This document shows, in pieces, positions 1 to 12,704 of a stretch of DNA of 64,000 nt. Position numbers and translations under genes: made by a program. Numbering within the stretch: the stretch's first letter is position 1; each line of letters opens with the position of its first letter. A model generated the notes under the pieces. The model had not been told where the DNA came from. It was given only the letters and a program-made list of their open reading frames with translations, and made no database searches. The stretch is from Rhipicephalus microplus. Taxonomy: Eukaryota > Arthropoda > Arachnida > Ixodida > Ixodidae. The DNA lies in NCBI RefSeq assembly GCF_043290135.1, contig NC_134705.1, positions 95,063,239 through 95,127,238 of the forward strand, read 5' to 3'.

Positions 1-175
1 CAAGGGGAGAGGGGGGAGGGTTTCAGGGCATTGTTATACGAGTACATGTACACAATCTGCTCAAACTACCGCTGATGGTGACGTCACAAAGAAAAGCTGC
101 TGCCCCTGCCCCCCCCCCCCCCCCAAGTCGTGTTGGTGTGAACACCTCCGGAAAAAAATTTCTGGCTACGCCCCT
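1..175. mobile_element. Right end of a hAT-like non-autonomous DNA transposon
   Basis: The + strand reads CTGGCTACGCCCCTG at 161-175. Its reverse complement, CAGGGGCGTAGCCAG, has the CAGGG-type start typical of hAT terminal inverted repeats. It is bordered internally by a run of A and by a poly-C tract (about 108-124). A related, more diverged terminus pair occurs at 35255-36336. The left end lies outside the window, so length and target duplication cannot be checked here. No transposase coding is visible. Classification rests only on the terminus, so it is tentative. Confidence 0.45.
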
Positions 176-183
176 GGCCTAAT

Positions 184-1028
184 AGATCCTGGTATGTTAC
201 CGTAAATGACTCAATGTCTTCCTTGTATACAAAATTAGAAATGGGGTCCCTCGAGGGTCGGTATTAAGCCCACTCGTATATTCAATTTTTGTGAACGGCG
301 TTTCTTTTGCAATTCGTCATTCGCCTTTCCTCTTGTATGCCAATGGAATCAAGATATTTAAGGAAATCGATCCAGTTAACGACTGTCGCTTGCTGCAGTC
401 AAACTTGTGTTCTTTGTCTGAATGACGTGACAATGATAACATTTCCCTGAATACCTCAAAAACCAAGTTCATGAGAATATCTCGCGAAACATCCATCGTG
501 TCATTTTCGTACTCTGTCAGTACCGTGTCCTTATGTAAGGTTTATGCGTTCAGTGATCTTGATGCTCTTTTTGATAGCATGCTCAATTTTTTTGCTCACT
601 CTAAACGTACTGTCACGCGAACCTTTTATTCTCTCGGTTGTGTTTGCAGAATCTTTGCAGTACTCTGGAAGTGACACCACTGAGCAAGTCTAGAAAAAAA
701 ATCATAAGCATTTACAATCATTGTTTTGCTAGAAATCGCTCAGTATCCCGTTTTAACACCGCCAGATTATTATCGTTGCCGTCCCTTCACTGCCGACAAA
801 ATCGCGCTGACATCTTATTTGTTTAATAATTTATTGACGGTATGGTATCCTGCCCTTTGCTTCTGAGATATGTACATTTTCGGATTCCGGTTAAGTTAAC
901 CAAAAAGAATTGACCATTTCATGTGCCTGCCAACTTCTTTCAACACTCTACCGTTCACAGAATACTACGTCTATGTAATGTAAGCTTTAATGACCTTGAT
1001 GTTTTTCACAGTCTACTGCCATTGTTTT
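184..1028 (+). pseudogene. Decayed Jockey-like LINE reverse transcriptase, 3' part
   Basis: Conceptual translation with frameshifts follows the palm and thumb of a Jockey/R1-type reverse transcriptase. It has a VNDSMSSLYTKLEMG stretch, then, after a one-base frameshift near 244, VPRGSVLSP, the region that should carry the catalytic YADD box, and NTSKTKFMRIS. The catalytic box reads YANG (about 340-351), so both catalytic aspartates are lost. A TGA interrupts LCSLSE near 420, and TAA TAA follows LFV near 826. The match to the family continues to about 1020, where a different repeat begins. This is a non-functional fragment with no poly-A tail visible at its 3' border. Confidence 0.7.
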
Positions 1029-2657
<1,629 letters not shown>

Positions 2658-3016
2658 TGATTCCGACTGTACGTGGGATCTGCCAATTTTTTATCTCTAC
2701 TTTGCAATGTCTTAAAATACGTTTTCACAATGTACAGATTCTTCCCTTTTTCATTTTTCAGCAAGCCTCCCACAAATTCGTTTATATTCCTCTTTATATT
2801 CACCGCCATTCCATGATTCTCATATTAACTTTTATACTTCCCATTTCGAGCTAATTTGTTTTTGTCAGTGAGCTTTCTCTGTATTTATATGATTTAATAA
2901 GCATGTCTTCTGTTGTTTGCATTTTGTTGTAAATTTTTGTTTTATATTTTTGTGCGCCTGCACTCACCCCCATTGCTGTGCTAGGGCCCGTAAAATGAAT
3001 GTTTATTGATTGTAAT

Positions 3017-3077
<61 letters not shown>

Positions 3078-3323
3078 CTCGACATGCACGGAGCACGTTA
3101 TTTCTCTTACAGATGTTCTTGGCTCAGTATTAAGTTATGTTCAATAAAAGGTCTAAGTATGATCGTGCGCAATGCGTTATGGCCAATGTCAGTGTCGTCG
3201 CGACCTATCTCTCATCTCAGCTGCCCTATTTTCTTCTGTCGTCTTTTTTTTTTTCTCGGGCTTCAGTAGCATTACGGATTCACACAAACTTCACCAACTT
3301 TCTTGGATCTAGTCGATGATGTG
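2658..3323. other. AT-rich intergenic stretch with (ATT)n
   Basis: No gene is visible. The stretch holds an (ATT)n trinucleotide microsatellite at about 3019-3077 and a T-run near 3245-3253. Open frames over the ATT tract (poly-Tyr and poly-Asn) are artefacts of the repeat. Confidence 0.8.
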
Positions 3324-3985
3324 TGTCTAGCGACATGCCCCCCATGGTGGTCTAGTGGCTAAGGTACTTGGCTGCTGACCCGCAGGTCGCGGGTTCTGAT
3401 CCCGGCTGCGGCGGCTGCGTTTCCGATGGAGGCGGATATGTTGTAGGCACGTGTGCTCAGATTTGGGTGCACGTTAAAGAACCCCAGGTGGTCGAAATTT
3501 CCGGAGCCCTCCACTACGGCGTCTTTCCCTCCACCTCACAAAAATCTAACCCGGCCCCAAGCACTTACATTAAGGCTTTTGCAAACGCGGTGTACCCTAC
3601 TTTGAAAATGTTACAGATCATGTACCCTGACCTATACCCAAGTAATGCTTGTCTACATTGTGGGGAAACAGCTTCATTAGAACACATGCTCTGGCAGTGC
3701 ACCGAATTCGCTCATATATTGAACATCACCTCTGCCAGATGGGAGGCGGCAATCCGCAGCTCGTCCTTGGCAGATCAGCTCTGGGCTGTCCACCAAGCCC
3801 GCGAGGCGGCTGAGGAGCTTGGCATCTCAGTCCCCACGTGGGAGCTGCCCGCAACACAGTGATCTGTGTTTTGGAAGACCAAATAAAAGTTTATCCAATC
3901 CAATCCAATCACTTCGGCGTCTCTCATAACCATATGGTGGTTTTGTGGCGTTAAACCCCACATATCAAATCATGTCTAGCGACAT
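3324..3985 (+). mobile_element. Ruka-like SINE split by a nested LINE, with target duplications
   Basis: A tRNA-derived SINE on the + strand. The head has A-box-like GGTCTAGTGGCTAAGG and B-box-like GGGTTCTGATCCC, and is followed by the body shared with seven other copies in this window, including the TTAAAGAACCCCAGGTGGTC block and the ACGTTAAACCCCACATATCAA-like end. The 13-bp duplication TGTCTAGCGACAT flanks it at 3324-3336 and 3973-3985. A 386-bp LINE tail is inserted in the body at 3525-3910. The family assignment to Ruka rests on general resemblance. Confidence 0.85.
3525..3910 (+). mobile_element. 5'-truncated R1/I-like LINE 3' end nested in SINE
   Basis: The insert encodes the C-terminus of a LINE ORF2, with the cysteine/histidine pattern CLHCGETASLEHMLWQC (C-x2-C, H, C) and a stop at 3860-3862. 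It ends in AATAAAAGTTTAT plus a (CCAAT)n tail. The flanks ACTACGGCGTCT (3513-3524) and ACTTCGGCGTCT (3911-3922) form a 12-bp target duplication with one mismatch. The end structure matches the LINE at 40758-41877, which has the same AATAAAGTTTAT end but a (TC)n tail. Only about the last 110 codons were integrated, so it is dead on arrival. Confidence 0.8.
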
Positions 3986-5770
3986 CGCTGTTGCCTCCAA
4001 CCTTACAGGAAAGTAACTATACCTATAGTCATTTCCGAAGAATGAACCAACAAGTAGACGCAGGTACATCGACGGCAGGGTGGAACCCCTGCCCGTGTCC
4101 CTGTGCTGTCCCGTCTCGCGCAGTGACGCCGACGCAACGGTCTGTGCCAGGAGAGCGCTAAATGGAAAGCTACGCCGACGGCCGTGCGCATTGCGACAGC
4201 GCCCCACGATCGTCGCCACCGCCTCCATAAATCGCCGCCACAAGCCGCCGGCTGTCAAGTGACGGGTTACTCGATAAAGAAAAGCAATGCCCCCTCCCAC
4301 CCTCCTCCGCTTCTTCGATACGCTCCCATTCGTTTCAAGTCGTCCGACGCTTTAGTATATGCCAGCAATAAGATCCCTTCCTTGCTCTCGTGACCGCAGC
4401 GCCGTCTTCGTTTCTTGACTGTCGTGGCTTGATCTGCGTAACGCGTGGGCATCGGGAACCCGCGATCGCATTTCGTCACCACTCGGAATTTCGCTCTTTC
4501 AATTCTTCCGGTCCAGCTGGCGCGCATCGCATCACCGTCCGGGAGCGTTGCAACATGACCCCGGAGCAGCTTCGAGCGGCGTGGGTCAGCGAATCGGCCG
4601 GACTGAGTGTTTGTCACCGAGCGAAACGTAAATACGAGTAACCCTTGCTCCTTTTGTTTCCTTCACCCAAACTTGCACTTGAATAAGTCTGTACACGGAG
4701 AGAACGGAAGAAAAGCGTAGAGTTTTGCTTACTGCAGCGGCACTGCGTCGCGCAAGCTGGCGCCAGTTATTATGCTGGTCACGTCGCTTATGTAAGAACA
4801 ATCTTAAACAAATGCGAAAGACGGAGAAACAAAATAGGTGCGTCAGCTGGCCACTTGAATGAGTCAGTGTCCATAGGTGGATATTATTTACTTAGTGCGT
4901 TTCTTAATGTTTGACTCCTGACTTCGGTACTCAGTTGTACGAGCGACTAGCGAAACAACACTGAGGCGATTTAGGATTCAACTCGTCTTTAATCTCTATT
5001 GTAGATATGGTGATAATGACTACGAATATTTTTGATGGTGTACTTGGTTTTTCATACGAATAATTGTGTAATCTTATACTTTAGGTGATTACAAGGCGTT
5101 GTGCAATAGGTTTACATGCAGCTTTTTCCTGGAAGCCGTATCTCAGGCTCTCGGCACTTCATCACATCGTCGCCCCGAGCTAATGAATGGCCCAGCTTTG
5201 CTTGTAGTAAAAATGTATTTTGATGAAATAGGAAACTGACGTTGACGCTGTATCTCATGAAAAAAATAAACCCGCTCCCCATTTACTAATTACTACACGC
5301 AACCCATTTTCGATCATGATAGGGCTGTCTGTCCGAAAGGACTCCCCGAGATGACAACACTACATTTGCTCGACTAATAAGTCATGCAGTCAGAAGCAGC
5401 TCCTAACGCCCATATGAAAAAAAAAAAACTATGGGCTAAGGCTCACCAGAATCATAGAGTAGGGTATTAATGTCCTCGCTTTAATTATCGTACTGCGAGG
5501 TTATAACATCGCCCCTTAAGATATTGTTTTGCTCTAAAGAAGCAATTTCTATGCGAGTAACGTAAGAAATTTTTATAGCTGCTTACGCATCCTGTGCAAA
5601 TGAACTATAACGTGTTACCACAACTACGACCACCAAGGCCTTGCTATACTTTTCGGTGCCTAATTGTTGCGCAAAGTTTCTTCCTAAGCCTCATTCATCT
5701 AAGCCGGAGGCTCGCTATAACCTTAAAATATATTATTACACTTGTGGAAGCTATAAAAACGTTCATTTGT
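3986..5770. other. Upstream region of the receptor gene, no ORF supported
   Basis: No gene or named repeat is recognised here. The part at 4070-4620 is distinctly GC-rich and CpG-rich and could hold a promoter or a 5' untranslated exon of the receptor gene, but no core promoter motif or splice donor decides this. From 4650 to 5770 the sequence is AT-rich. Confidence 0.4.
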
Positions 5771-5831
5771 GCGTTCTTGTGTGCAGGTGAGCACTGCTAC
5801 GGGATGAGGTGATCAGACAGCCAATTTGAGC
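5771..5831 (+). promoter_or_regulatory. 5' leader: splice acceptor and minimal uORF of the receptor mRNA
   Basis: A T-rich stretch ends in GTGCAG at 5781-5786, a good acceptor that would start the coding exon at 5787 and imply an upstream non-coding exon. Between it and the start codon lies ATG-AGG-TGA (5804-5812), a two-codon upstream open frame ending 19 bases before the ATG at 5832. If included in the mRNA, such a frame would be expected to reduce initiation at the main ATG. The acceptor is inferred from sequence only. Confidence 0.45.
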
Positions 5832-7226
5832 ATGGGTCTCTTGGAAGCCGCACTCAACGCCTCTGTACTGCTCGCTGCCACCGAGGCTGGAGGCAGCGGT
5901 GGTTGGAGCGGCGTGCTCGACGACGGCTCCGGAGGCGCAAGTACCACATCCGGAACTGGAAATGCCACAAATGACAGCGTGGCCTCAGGCAGTAGCGGCC
6001 ACTCGGCGCCATACTCGCTTCCCGAGGTGATACTGATAGCCTTCCTGGCCGCTCTGTTGAGCGCGGTGACCATCATAGGAAACCTCATGGTCATGATCTC
6101 GTTCAAACTGGACAAGCAACTACAGACCATCAGCAACTACTTTCTGCTTAGCCTGGCCATTGCCGACTTCTCCATCGGGGTTATATCTATGCCCCTGTTC
6201 ACCATGTACACGCTGTACGACCATTGGCCACTGGGTCCATTCATATGTGACACTTGGCTCGCATTCGATTACTTGACCAGCAACGCGTCGGTGCTCAATC
6301 TGCTAATAATCAGCTTCGACCGGTACTTCTCGGTGACCCGGCCGCTAACCTACCGGGCCCGGAGGACAACTAAGAGGGCGGCCATAATGATTGCGAGTGC
6401 CTGGGTCATATCACTGGTGCTGTGGCCCCCATGGATCTACTCGTGGCCCTACATCGAAGGTCAGCGCAGCGTCCCCCTGGACCGCTGCTACATTCAATTC
6501 CTGGAGACCAACATATACGTGACATTCGGGACGGCCCTAGCAGCGTTCTATGTGCCGGTGACGGTCATGTGCATTCTGTATTGGCGCATCTGGCGCGAGA
6601 CAGAGAAGCGCCAGAGGGACCTGACACAACTACAGGCGGGCCGCAAGGAGACCGGCGGCAGCCGGAAGTCGACGTCCAGCGATGACCCCGCCGAGTCGGA
6701 GGACTTCCGCCGCGGCCGCAGTGACTCCTGCCCGCCGGACGTGGAAACTACGTACGTGCCAACCTCGCTGTGCGTCGAGACTTCCAAGTACCTGCCCCCG
6801 GCGGCGCCAAAGAGGCGGCGACTTCGCGACGTGCTCCTCTCCTGGTGTCGCATCGACAACGACAAAGAGGACGACGACAGTACCAGCCATGGAGGTTCGC
6901 CTGGAACCCAGACGCCGGCGTCGATAGAGACTCCCGTGCAGTCGGCCTCGATGACCTTCCGGGCGGACCAGTTGGTCCAGCTGAACCCGGCCGGACGCAC
7001 CGGAACGGGAACCAGCAGCGCCATCGCCAGCATAGGAGGTGGTGGTGGTGGCGGCACCGGTGGCGTCAGCATCCCCATGACCGACCGCAACGGCCTCCGA
7101 CGCAACGAAAAGACCGGTGCGACGGCAGCGGCCACGTCGGCATCCCGCTCCTACTCATCAGATTCGGTCTACACCATACTGATTAGACTGCCGACGCAGC
7201 CGTCGTTAGAAGGCGAGACGTCACAG
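5832..7226 (+). CDS. mAChR-A: Muscarinic acetylcholine receptor, A-type, exon 1 (TM1-TM5)
   Basis: Class A GPCR for acetylcholine at the plasma membrane, expected to couple to Gq. This exon gives residues 1-465. The glycine- and serine-rich N-terminus has N-glycosylation sequons at N9, N44 and N47. TM1 is about 65-91 (N84), TM2 follows with D112, and C139 and C219 form the conserved extracellular disulfide. D146 in TM3 is the acetylcholine-binding aspartate, and DRY is 163-165. TM5 ends near 252, followed by a ~300-residue third intracellular loop. The extracellular loop 2 region [10 protein letters not shown] and RETEKRQ after TM5 resemble insect A-type receptors. The ATG at 5832 is preferred over the in-frame TTG at 5826. 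The exon ends in CAG before GTAAGT, phase 0. Reading on into the intron gives a stop at 7335. Confidence 0.93.
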
Positions 7227-7329
7227 GTAAGTGTCACAGTCAGAGGGGGGGATGGGGGAGGAAGGAAAGAAATGAAAAGCAAGGAGGTAAACCAGACGCA
7301 AGTCAGTTTTGCTACCCTGCACGGGGGGA

Positions 7330-8560
7330 AGGGGTGAGGGGATTAAAAGACAAGAAAGAGAGAAGTGAAGGGCAACGTGTGGGTACATGCGACCTTGTAC
7401 TTTGTACGCTTATAAGCGGTCGCGTAGTGCGGGCGTCTTTAGAAAACTTAGCAATGCCCGCGTCGCTTTGCTGGCCCACGACGCGTAGAGCCATGAACCG
7501 AGGATCTTCTCTTCGGAAAAAGGTCTACTATCTAGTGTCTCTAACGTTTCGCGAAGCAAGTTACGGTTGCTCGTAAAACGATCACACGTGCACAGTAGAT
7601 GTTCTATTGTCTCGTCAGTGTCGCACGATTCACATCGGGAGCTATCCCCCTTCCTACGCGAAAGGAGTTCGCCTTCGTGAAAGCTACTCCTAACCACAGG
7701 CGGCACAGTAAAGTAGCATCCTGACGGGACAGGTCCGATAGAGCTTCAAGCTTCTTCGATGAGTCTTATTTATGTAGGTGCTTCTTGCCGACACTAGGGT
7801 CACTCAGCCAAGTCTCCGACATAGTGTTAGCGAACGAGTGAAGGCCCCTTACAGCGTCGGTTCTCGACAGTGGAATCGGGGTTGTCTGGGCGTCCGCGTG
7901 GGTGGATTGGGCAGCATCATCAGCAAGGTCGTTACCGACAATGCCAGAATATCCTGGTAATCACTGGAACAACACGTCATGTCCTTTAGATAAAACTTCG
8001 TGAAGCACTTTTATTATTTCATTCACTAGTTGTTGATGCACCCTTTGTCGTAAAGCTGATTGCAAGCTCTTAAGGTATGCCTTAGACTCGCAGAACACAG
8101 CCCATTTTTGAGGCCGGGCTTCCGCGATTTAAAGTTTAGCAGCACGTAAGGAATAAAGCTCTGCTGCTGTGGATGTTGTCCTGTGGGACCGTTTGAACTT
8201 TGTAGTGACCTGGTACGTCGGGATGACAACAGCACTTGTGGAGCTGTCTGCCGAGACCAATTCATTGGTGTAAATGTAAGTCCATTGGCCGTATTTTTCG
8301 TTGCGTAGTGACAATGTTGCCTGTCACAGGATCACTGTTGAGTGACGGCTCTTGTTCGTAATTCTCGGAATAGTGAAGCACACCTGTGGTTGTTGTAGGC
8401 ACCACGGAGGTGATGGTAGTCTTTTTGCTGGAGTGAAGCCCAATGGAAGGCAATTTCTAAGAGCAGAAATACGTTTTGAAAACATCGCTTGTGGTTCCTG
8501 AAGTGCTAACACAGCAACATGGTGACCGGGAACTCAGCAGAGGTGTCTTATGTGGGCTCC
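7330..8560 (-). pseudogene. R1/I-like LINE remnant: RNase H and C-terminal zinc motif
   Basis: Read on the minus strand with frameshifts, the stretch gives the tail of a LINE ORF2. First, at about 8510-8320, comes a spacer of the kind that precedes RNase H. Then comes an RNase H-like segment with SHRTTSTAAELYSLRAA (about 8200-8130) and a later GNDLADDAAQSTHADAQ (about 7940-7890). Last is the C-terminal cysteine pattern CESCDTDETIEHLLCTC (about 7640-7590), with a stop near 7410. The expected acidic residues are partly lost and the frame is broken. It lies antisense in the receptor intron, 5'-truncated, with no clear target duplication. Confidence 0.75.
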
Positions 8561-8992
8561 TATATTGTCAGTGGTGATGTACGTTTGAATCAGATGCTCT
8601 CCTGCCATCATAATTGTCCCGTCAGAGGATGGTAATATACCTAAAGGGTGCTGCTTGTTGGGTTTGTTGGAATTGAACACTGTATTTTTAAACGTACTGG
8701 AAAAACAAGGGTGTTTTCCCCTCCCCTTTGAAACAAACAAACAAAAAAAAACAAAAAAAACAGCAGCGATGGTTCGTTAACATATAGGTTACATGGTTCA
8801 AATTGCCACGTGTAAATGCAGACACGATGTTGCAGTAAGGTTCAATTGCTGGAGCACTTCCGTTTGGGGCTTTCTGCTTGCCTCACTGTGTCATTGTTCA
8901 AGCATCTCCAAACTAGAGAGTGCAAGCAGCATTTCGTGGGAACGGTTTCCTGCTTCACTTTGGATTGACGCCTTAGCTACCGGCATTTGAGG

Positions 8993-9595
8993 TTAACCTG
9001 ACGTGACGGTTGTAACATAGTAGTACATATGTAATGTTTTGTTTAATTGGATAACCAGCACTGCGAATGACGTCTCAGGAACTTGTCGGTTTATTTGAAA
9101 AGTCGGTCCCAGATCTGGCGTGGCTTCGTGGTATGAATCTTGATACCCACGCAGAATGCTTGGGTTCTTTTCCTGCTCAGACACTGACATTTTCTTTTTT
9201 GCAATAATCTGGTCAATGCTGCTCGTGTCAGGTTTTTCTTAACGCCCACGAGTCAAAATTGCCGATCTGTACTCTCCTTGTCCCTAGGTAGATGCTAAGT
9301 GTCAATCACCTGTGGCACATACCCGCACACCAGCGGCACATACCCGCCCACGGGTATACGCTACTGTCTGGCGGCAAGGGTTTGACCACGTACGTGACGG
9401 CATCGCGACATTATTCATGCCTTCACCAGTGTGTGATATTCCCTAAATCATCTTGCCCTCCCATACTAATTTTTGTTCACGCGAAGATACAGGTGTGATC
9501 ACGAGAGCACCCAGGCGTAAGGGGCTAGCTAGATAGATACATAGATAGACACCGAAAGTGCTTGCAGAACACAAAGAAATGCTTCGCATTTTTAT
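8993..9595 (+). repeat. Dispersed ~600-bp repeat, copy A
   Basis: This block aligns over its whole length with 35660-36240. Shared landmarks are AGTACATATGTAATGTTT, ACGCAGAATGCTTGGGTTC, CACCTGTGGCACATACCCGC and GAGAGCACCCA, followed by CTAGATAGATA and GAAATGCTTC near the end. The tRNA-like module of the other copy is degenerate here (about 9120-9180). The shared end is also found inverted at the start of the composite repeat at 1029. No coding capacity is seen. Confidence 0.75.
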
Positions 9596-11122
9596 TAAAT
9601 GTACGCGACATGAGCAGAATGCTCATTGTTCATTGAGCATACTTATACTTTGTATTTCGTCTGAGATATATTGGCAGAAAAAATGGTTGAACGCAGAGCG
9701 CAACAAAACGTACAACGCGGTGGAGAGCAGAAAATACTGGCGCTTAGTGCTTTACTACCACAAGCGCAGTGTACAAAGTACCCTGAACCACAAGCCCGTC
9801 CACTTACAATTATTCGTCTCGAAGAGGGCCTTTCGAAAATGTCTGCTAATCTCGACGGGGATTCACTAAATATCGCTTCTATGAGCGTTGCCGCTTAGGT
9901 TTCATGGGTGCTTCTCGGTGTCGCCGTCCTTGATAGAAGCTTCGAAAAACCAGTACCCAATTGCCATTAGCTAAGGAAACAGCATCACGTGTACTTAGTG
10001 GGAAGATAGCAGTGAACTGCGTTATTTTTGAACTTTGAAATTTATTTCCAACACAAAAATGGGGGAGGGGGGGGTTCCCCCGTCAAGAAGCTGTCAAATA
10101 CAGCTTGAAGGGACACGAGGGATACAACAGGCCGCAGAGAATAAATAATCACATTAATGAGGGCGATATTGCCTAAACGTTATTCATCGCAAAGTCCACG
10201 AAGAACATTCGAATGAATGATGGGTGGCCTTAAGAGGCTCTGAAGTGTAGGCGTCGCTCCACTAGTTGGTTGAAAACTGAATGTCAAATATACTCGACCT
10301 TACGTATTCCATTGTTATAGGAGTTTTCATTGTTATAATCTATAATTGTTGTAAGTGTGTGTAACAAAAAATTTAAATAAGAGATGGAAGTCTGTTTACA
10401 ACTCTGCAATAATGGACAGCATATGCCAACACTCAAAAATACCAAAAGGTGACACAACTACCGATCTTTCGCGAATGATTGAAAATTCGGCCCCCGTCAC
10501 TGCACTTTTACAAGCACCATATAGTGAATGTATAAGTATATCTGAAGTTTACGATGCTGAGACTGTTATAAATCTTATGTTTTAGACACATGCATTCTGG
10601 ACGTGCTTAAAATGCATGTCCGAAACGCATGTGTGAAACTACGATTGCAGAAGCCACCAGTGCGGCCATATCCATCGTCTCGCAGACTGTTAGGTATTTC
10701 AAAACATGGCTTCTTCTTAATACTGTACTGCTTTGTGGCAAAGTGTAGTGAGAACCTCCTAGGGGCGCACATAGCTGTGGATACCGAGAAGGCTACACCG
10801 CAGGCCATATAGTTGTTGGGTTTTTGTGCGAACGTTCAGCAGCTAGAATTTCTCACACTCTTCCTTATCTGATCTCGCGTTCTATTAATGTTTGTGCTAA
10901 CACCCTGCAGCCAGATTTCATTGCAGTAATTCACCATGCGGCATGCGGGCATTGTTGTAAGCGTGTTATTTTACCATCAAAATAACAAAAGTGGATGCTA
11001 CAGCACCCTCTTATTGTTTAATCAATGTATCGCTAAAACCGATATTGTTATAACTGCTGTCTACTGCGTTATAGATTTTCTATTACGCAACTCTTTCCCA
11101 GTAGTGTTATATCTTCTCTATA

Positions 11123-11310
11123 CCGGGCTTTTTCGGCTGTGGTGGCTGCAATTCCGATGCAGGTAGAAATGCCATAGGCCCGTGTGCTCAAATTTGGGTG
11201 CACGTTAAAGAACCCAGGTGGTCTAAATTGCCGGAGCCCTCCACTACGGCGTCTCTCATAATCACATCGTGGTTTTGGGACGTTAAACCCCACATACTAA
11301 TCAAATTAAT
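11123..11310 (+). mobile_element. Ruka-like SINE, 5'-truncated, in receptor intron
   Basis: The SINE body is present from the CGGCTGTGGTGGCTGCA segment through GTGCACGTTAAAGAACCCAGG to ACGTTAAACCCCACATACTAATC. The tRNA-like head with the A and B boxes is missing. It lies in the sense orientation of the receptor intron, about 0.86 kb upstream of exon 2. No clear target duplication is visible. Confidence 0.85.
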
Positions 11311-12173
11311 CCGTACCGTGCTTCAGAAAATAGAACTTTGCATCACCACCTCAAAGGCTGCAGTTCCACCTTAACATCTCTCAGCTTTACTGCGTGAAAT
11401 ATGAACCCTATTATCATAACCTTCAACGAAGTTGATTGTTATAGCAACATCATGTTACCGTGGCAGCACACTTTTATTACAAAGTTGGACATCTCAATTA
11501 CAAAACGAATGTACTTCGGTAAGGATGTAGCGCACCCGCCTTACACTACACCAGGAAAGATTGAGCAGACATACTTCGCGTGTGGAGGTGTGTGGCTGCC
11601 TCATTCTACAAAAATCTGTACCAACAAGCCCAAGGAGCAAATGTGACAATTATGCTATCTTCAGTAATGCCTGTTGACTAACGCGGACCCAGCACTTCTT
11701 CCAAAAATCACCAACAGTCCATGTTTAGTGGTTGACAACTCAGCCCCGACACCATAATCCCGACTACAGAGTACACAGTGCACGCCAAAAGGTGTATGTG
11801 TCCGGCTGCTTCCCAAAGCAAACGAACATATTAATATTTGATCGCAATTCGTGGCAGGACGGGACACAAATATGAAACCAATTCAGGCTGTCAAGCTTTC
11901 TGTACTGCTTACACAGAATATATTGATTGTAATATATTCATAGTTCCTCATGAACCTGCCTTATGTAGTGCGTTTCAGCCACTAGATTTGGTCGCATAGT
12001 ACCAGCACTGACTCTCGCTAGCAAATGCCAACTAAAGTAGGCTAATGTTTGGCTAGTGCATAATAATGAAAGATGTTCACGAATACCGCCATGATCTTCC
12101 CTAGATTGCGATGACACAATTCAGGTGTCTGCGAACTTGCTTGATGTGCTTTGTCTTTCTGTGTCATTCGCAG

Positions 12174-12704
12174 GCTTCCATCAAGATGATCCTGGAAGAG
12201 GACGCCGAAAAGCACGAGGCCGCTGGCGGCGCGGCGTCTTCTGGTGCGGCCGCGACGTTCGCCCGGACGTCGTCTGAGGACTCGACGGTCGCCATGAGGA
12301 CAGGGGACTCCGGCCTGGAGACCATCCGAATACCGCTCAACACCAAACTAGTGCACCGTCAGGTGGTCGCTAAGCAGCGGGCAGCGCCCAAGAAAAAGCG
12401 GAAGCAGCAGGAACGCAAGCAAGAGAAAAAAGCCGCGAAGACGCTGAGCGCCATCCTGCTAGCCTTCATCGTCACCTGGACGCCATACAACGTCCTGGTG
12501 CTCATCAAAACCGTCTCTTCATGCGACGACTGCATACCGACGGGCCTGTGGAACTTCGTCTACTACCTGTGCTACATCAACAGCACGGTGAACCCACTGT
12601 GCTACGCGCTGTGCAACGCGAACTTCCGCCGGACATATATGCGCATCCTGTCGTGCAAGTGGCACAACAAGCAGCGGTCCATGAACCGCGGCTACTTCAC
12701 CTGA
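12174..12704 (+). CDS. mAChR-A: Muscarinic acetylcholine receptor, A-type, exon 2 (TM6-TM7)
   Basis: Supplies residues 466-641 of the receptor begun at 5832. It opens in phase 0 directly after CAG at 12171-12173. The end of the third intracellular loop is acidic and alanine-rich and then strongly basic ([14 protein letters not shown], about 538-551), as expected for G-protein contact and trafficking. TM6 is about 555-577 with the muscarinic TWTPYN signature (566-571, N571). C582 and C585 lie in the third extracellular loop. TM7 carries W591, Y595 and Y599 and an NPLCY form of the NPxxY motif (605-609). The tail is only about 30 residues. The stop is TGA at 12702-12704. No close polyadenylation signal is seen. 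Confidence 0.93.
   Translation, partial: ASIKMILEEDAEKHEAAGGAASSGAAATFARTSSEDSTVAMRTGDSGLETIRIPLNTKLVHRQVVAKQRAAPKKKRKQQERKQEKKAAKTLSAILLAFIVTWTPYNVLVLIKTVSSCDDCIPTGLWNFVYYLCYINSTVNPLCYALCNANFRRTYMRILSCKWHNKQRSMNRGYFT

Larger units (their letters stand above)
7227..12173 (+). other. Intron of the muscarinic receptor gene
   Basis: GTAAGT begins at 7227 and a pyrimidine-rich tract ending TCATTCGCAG closes the intron at 12173. Both sides are phase 0, so the reading frame is kept across 4947 bp. The intron interrupts the third intracellular loop. It carries a minus-strand LINE remnant (7330-8560), an A-rich stretch at about 8730-8760, a dispersed repeat (8993-9595) and a 5'-truncated SINE (11123-11310). 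The stretches 8561-8992, 9596-11122 and 11311-12173 are AT-rich and hold nothing I recognise. Confidence 0.88.

Noticed and set aside
2851..3269. Poly-Asn and poly-Tyr open frames
   Set aside because: They are translations of the (ATT)n repeat.
3346..3420. True tRNA genes at the heads of the SINE copies
   Set aside because: The heads lack full cloverleaf pairing and are followed in every copy by the same SINE body, so they are parts of a SINE.
3368..3862. A 164-codon frame read as one protein
   Set aside because: It fuses SINE sequence to a LINE C-terminus across a target-duplication border, so it is not a gene.
6422..7186. Open frames in other registers over receptor exon 1
   Set aside because: They are shadows of the GC-rich receptor coding sequence.
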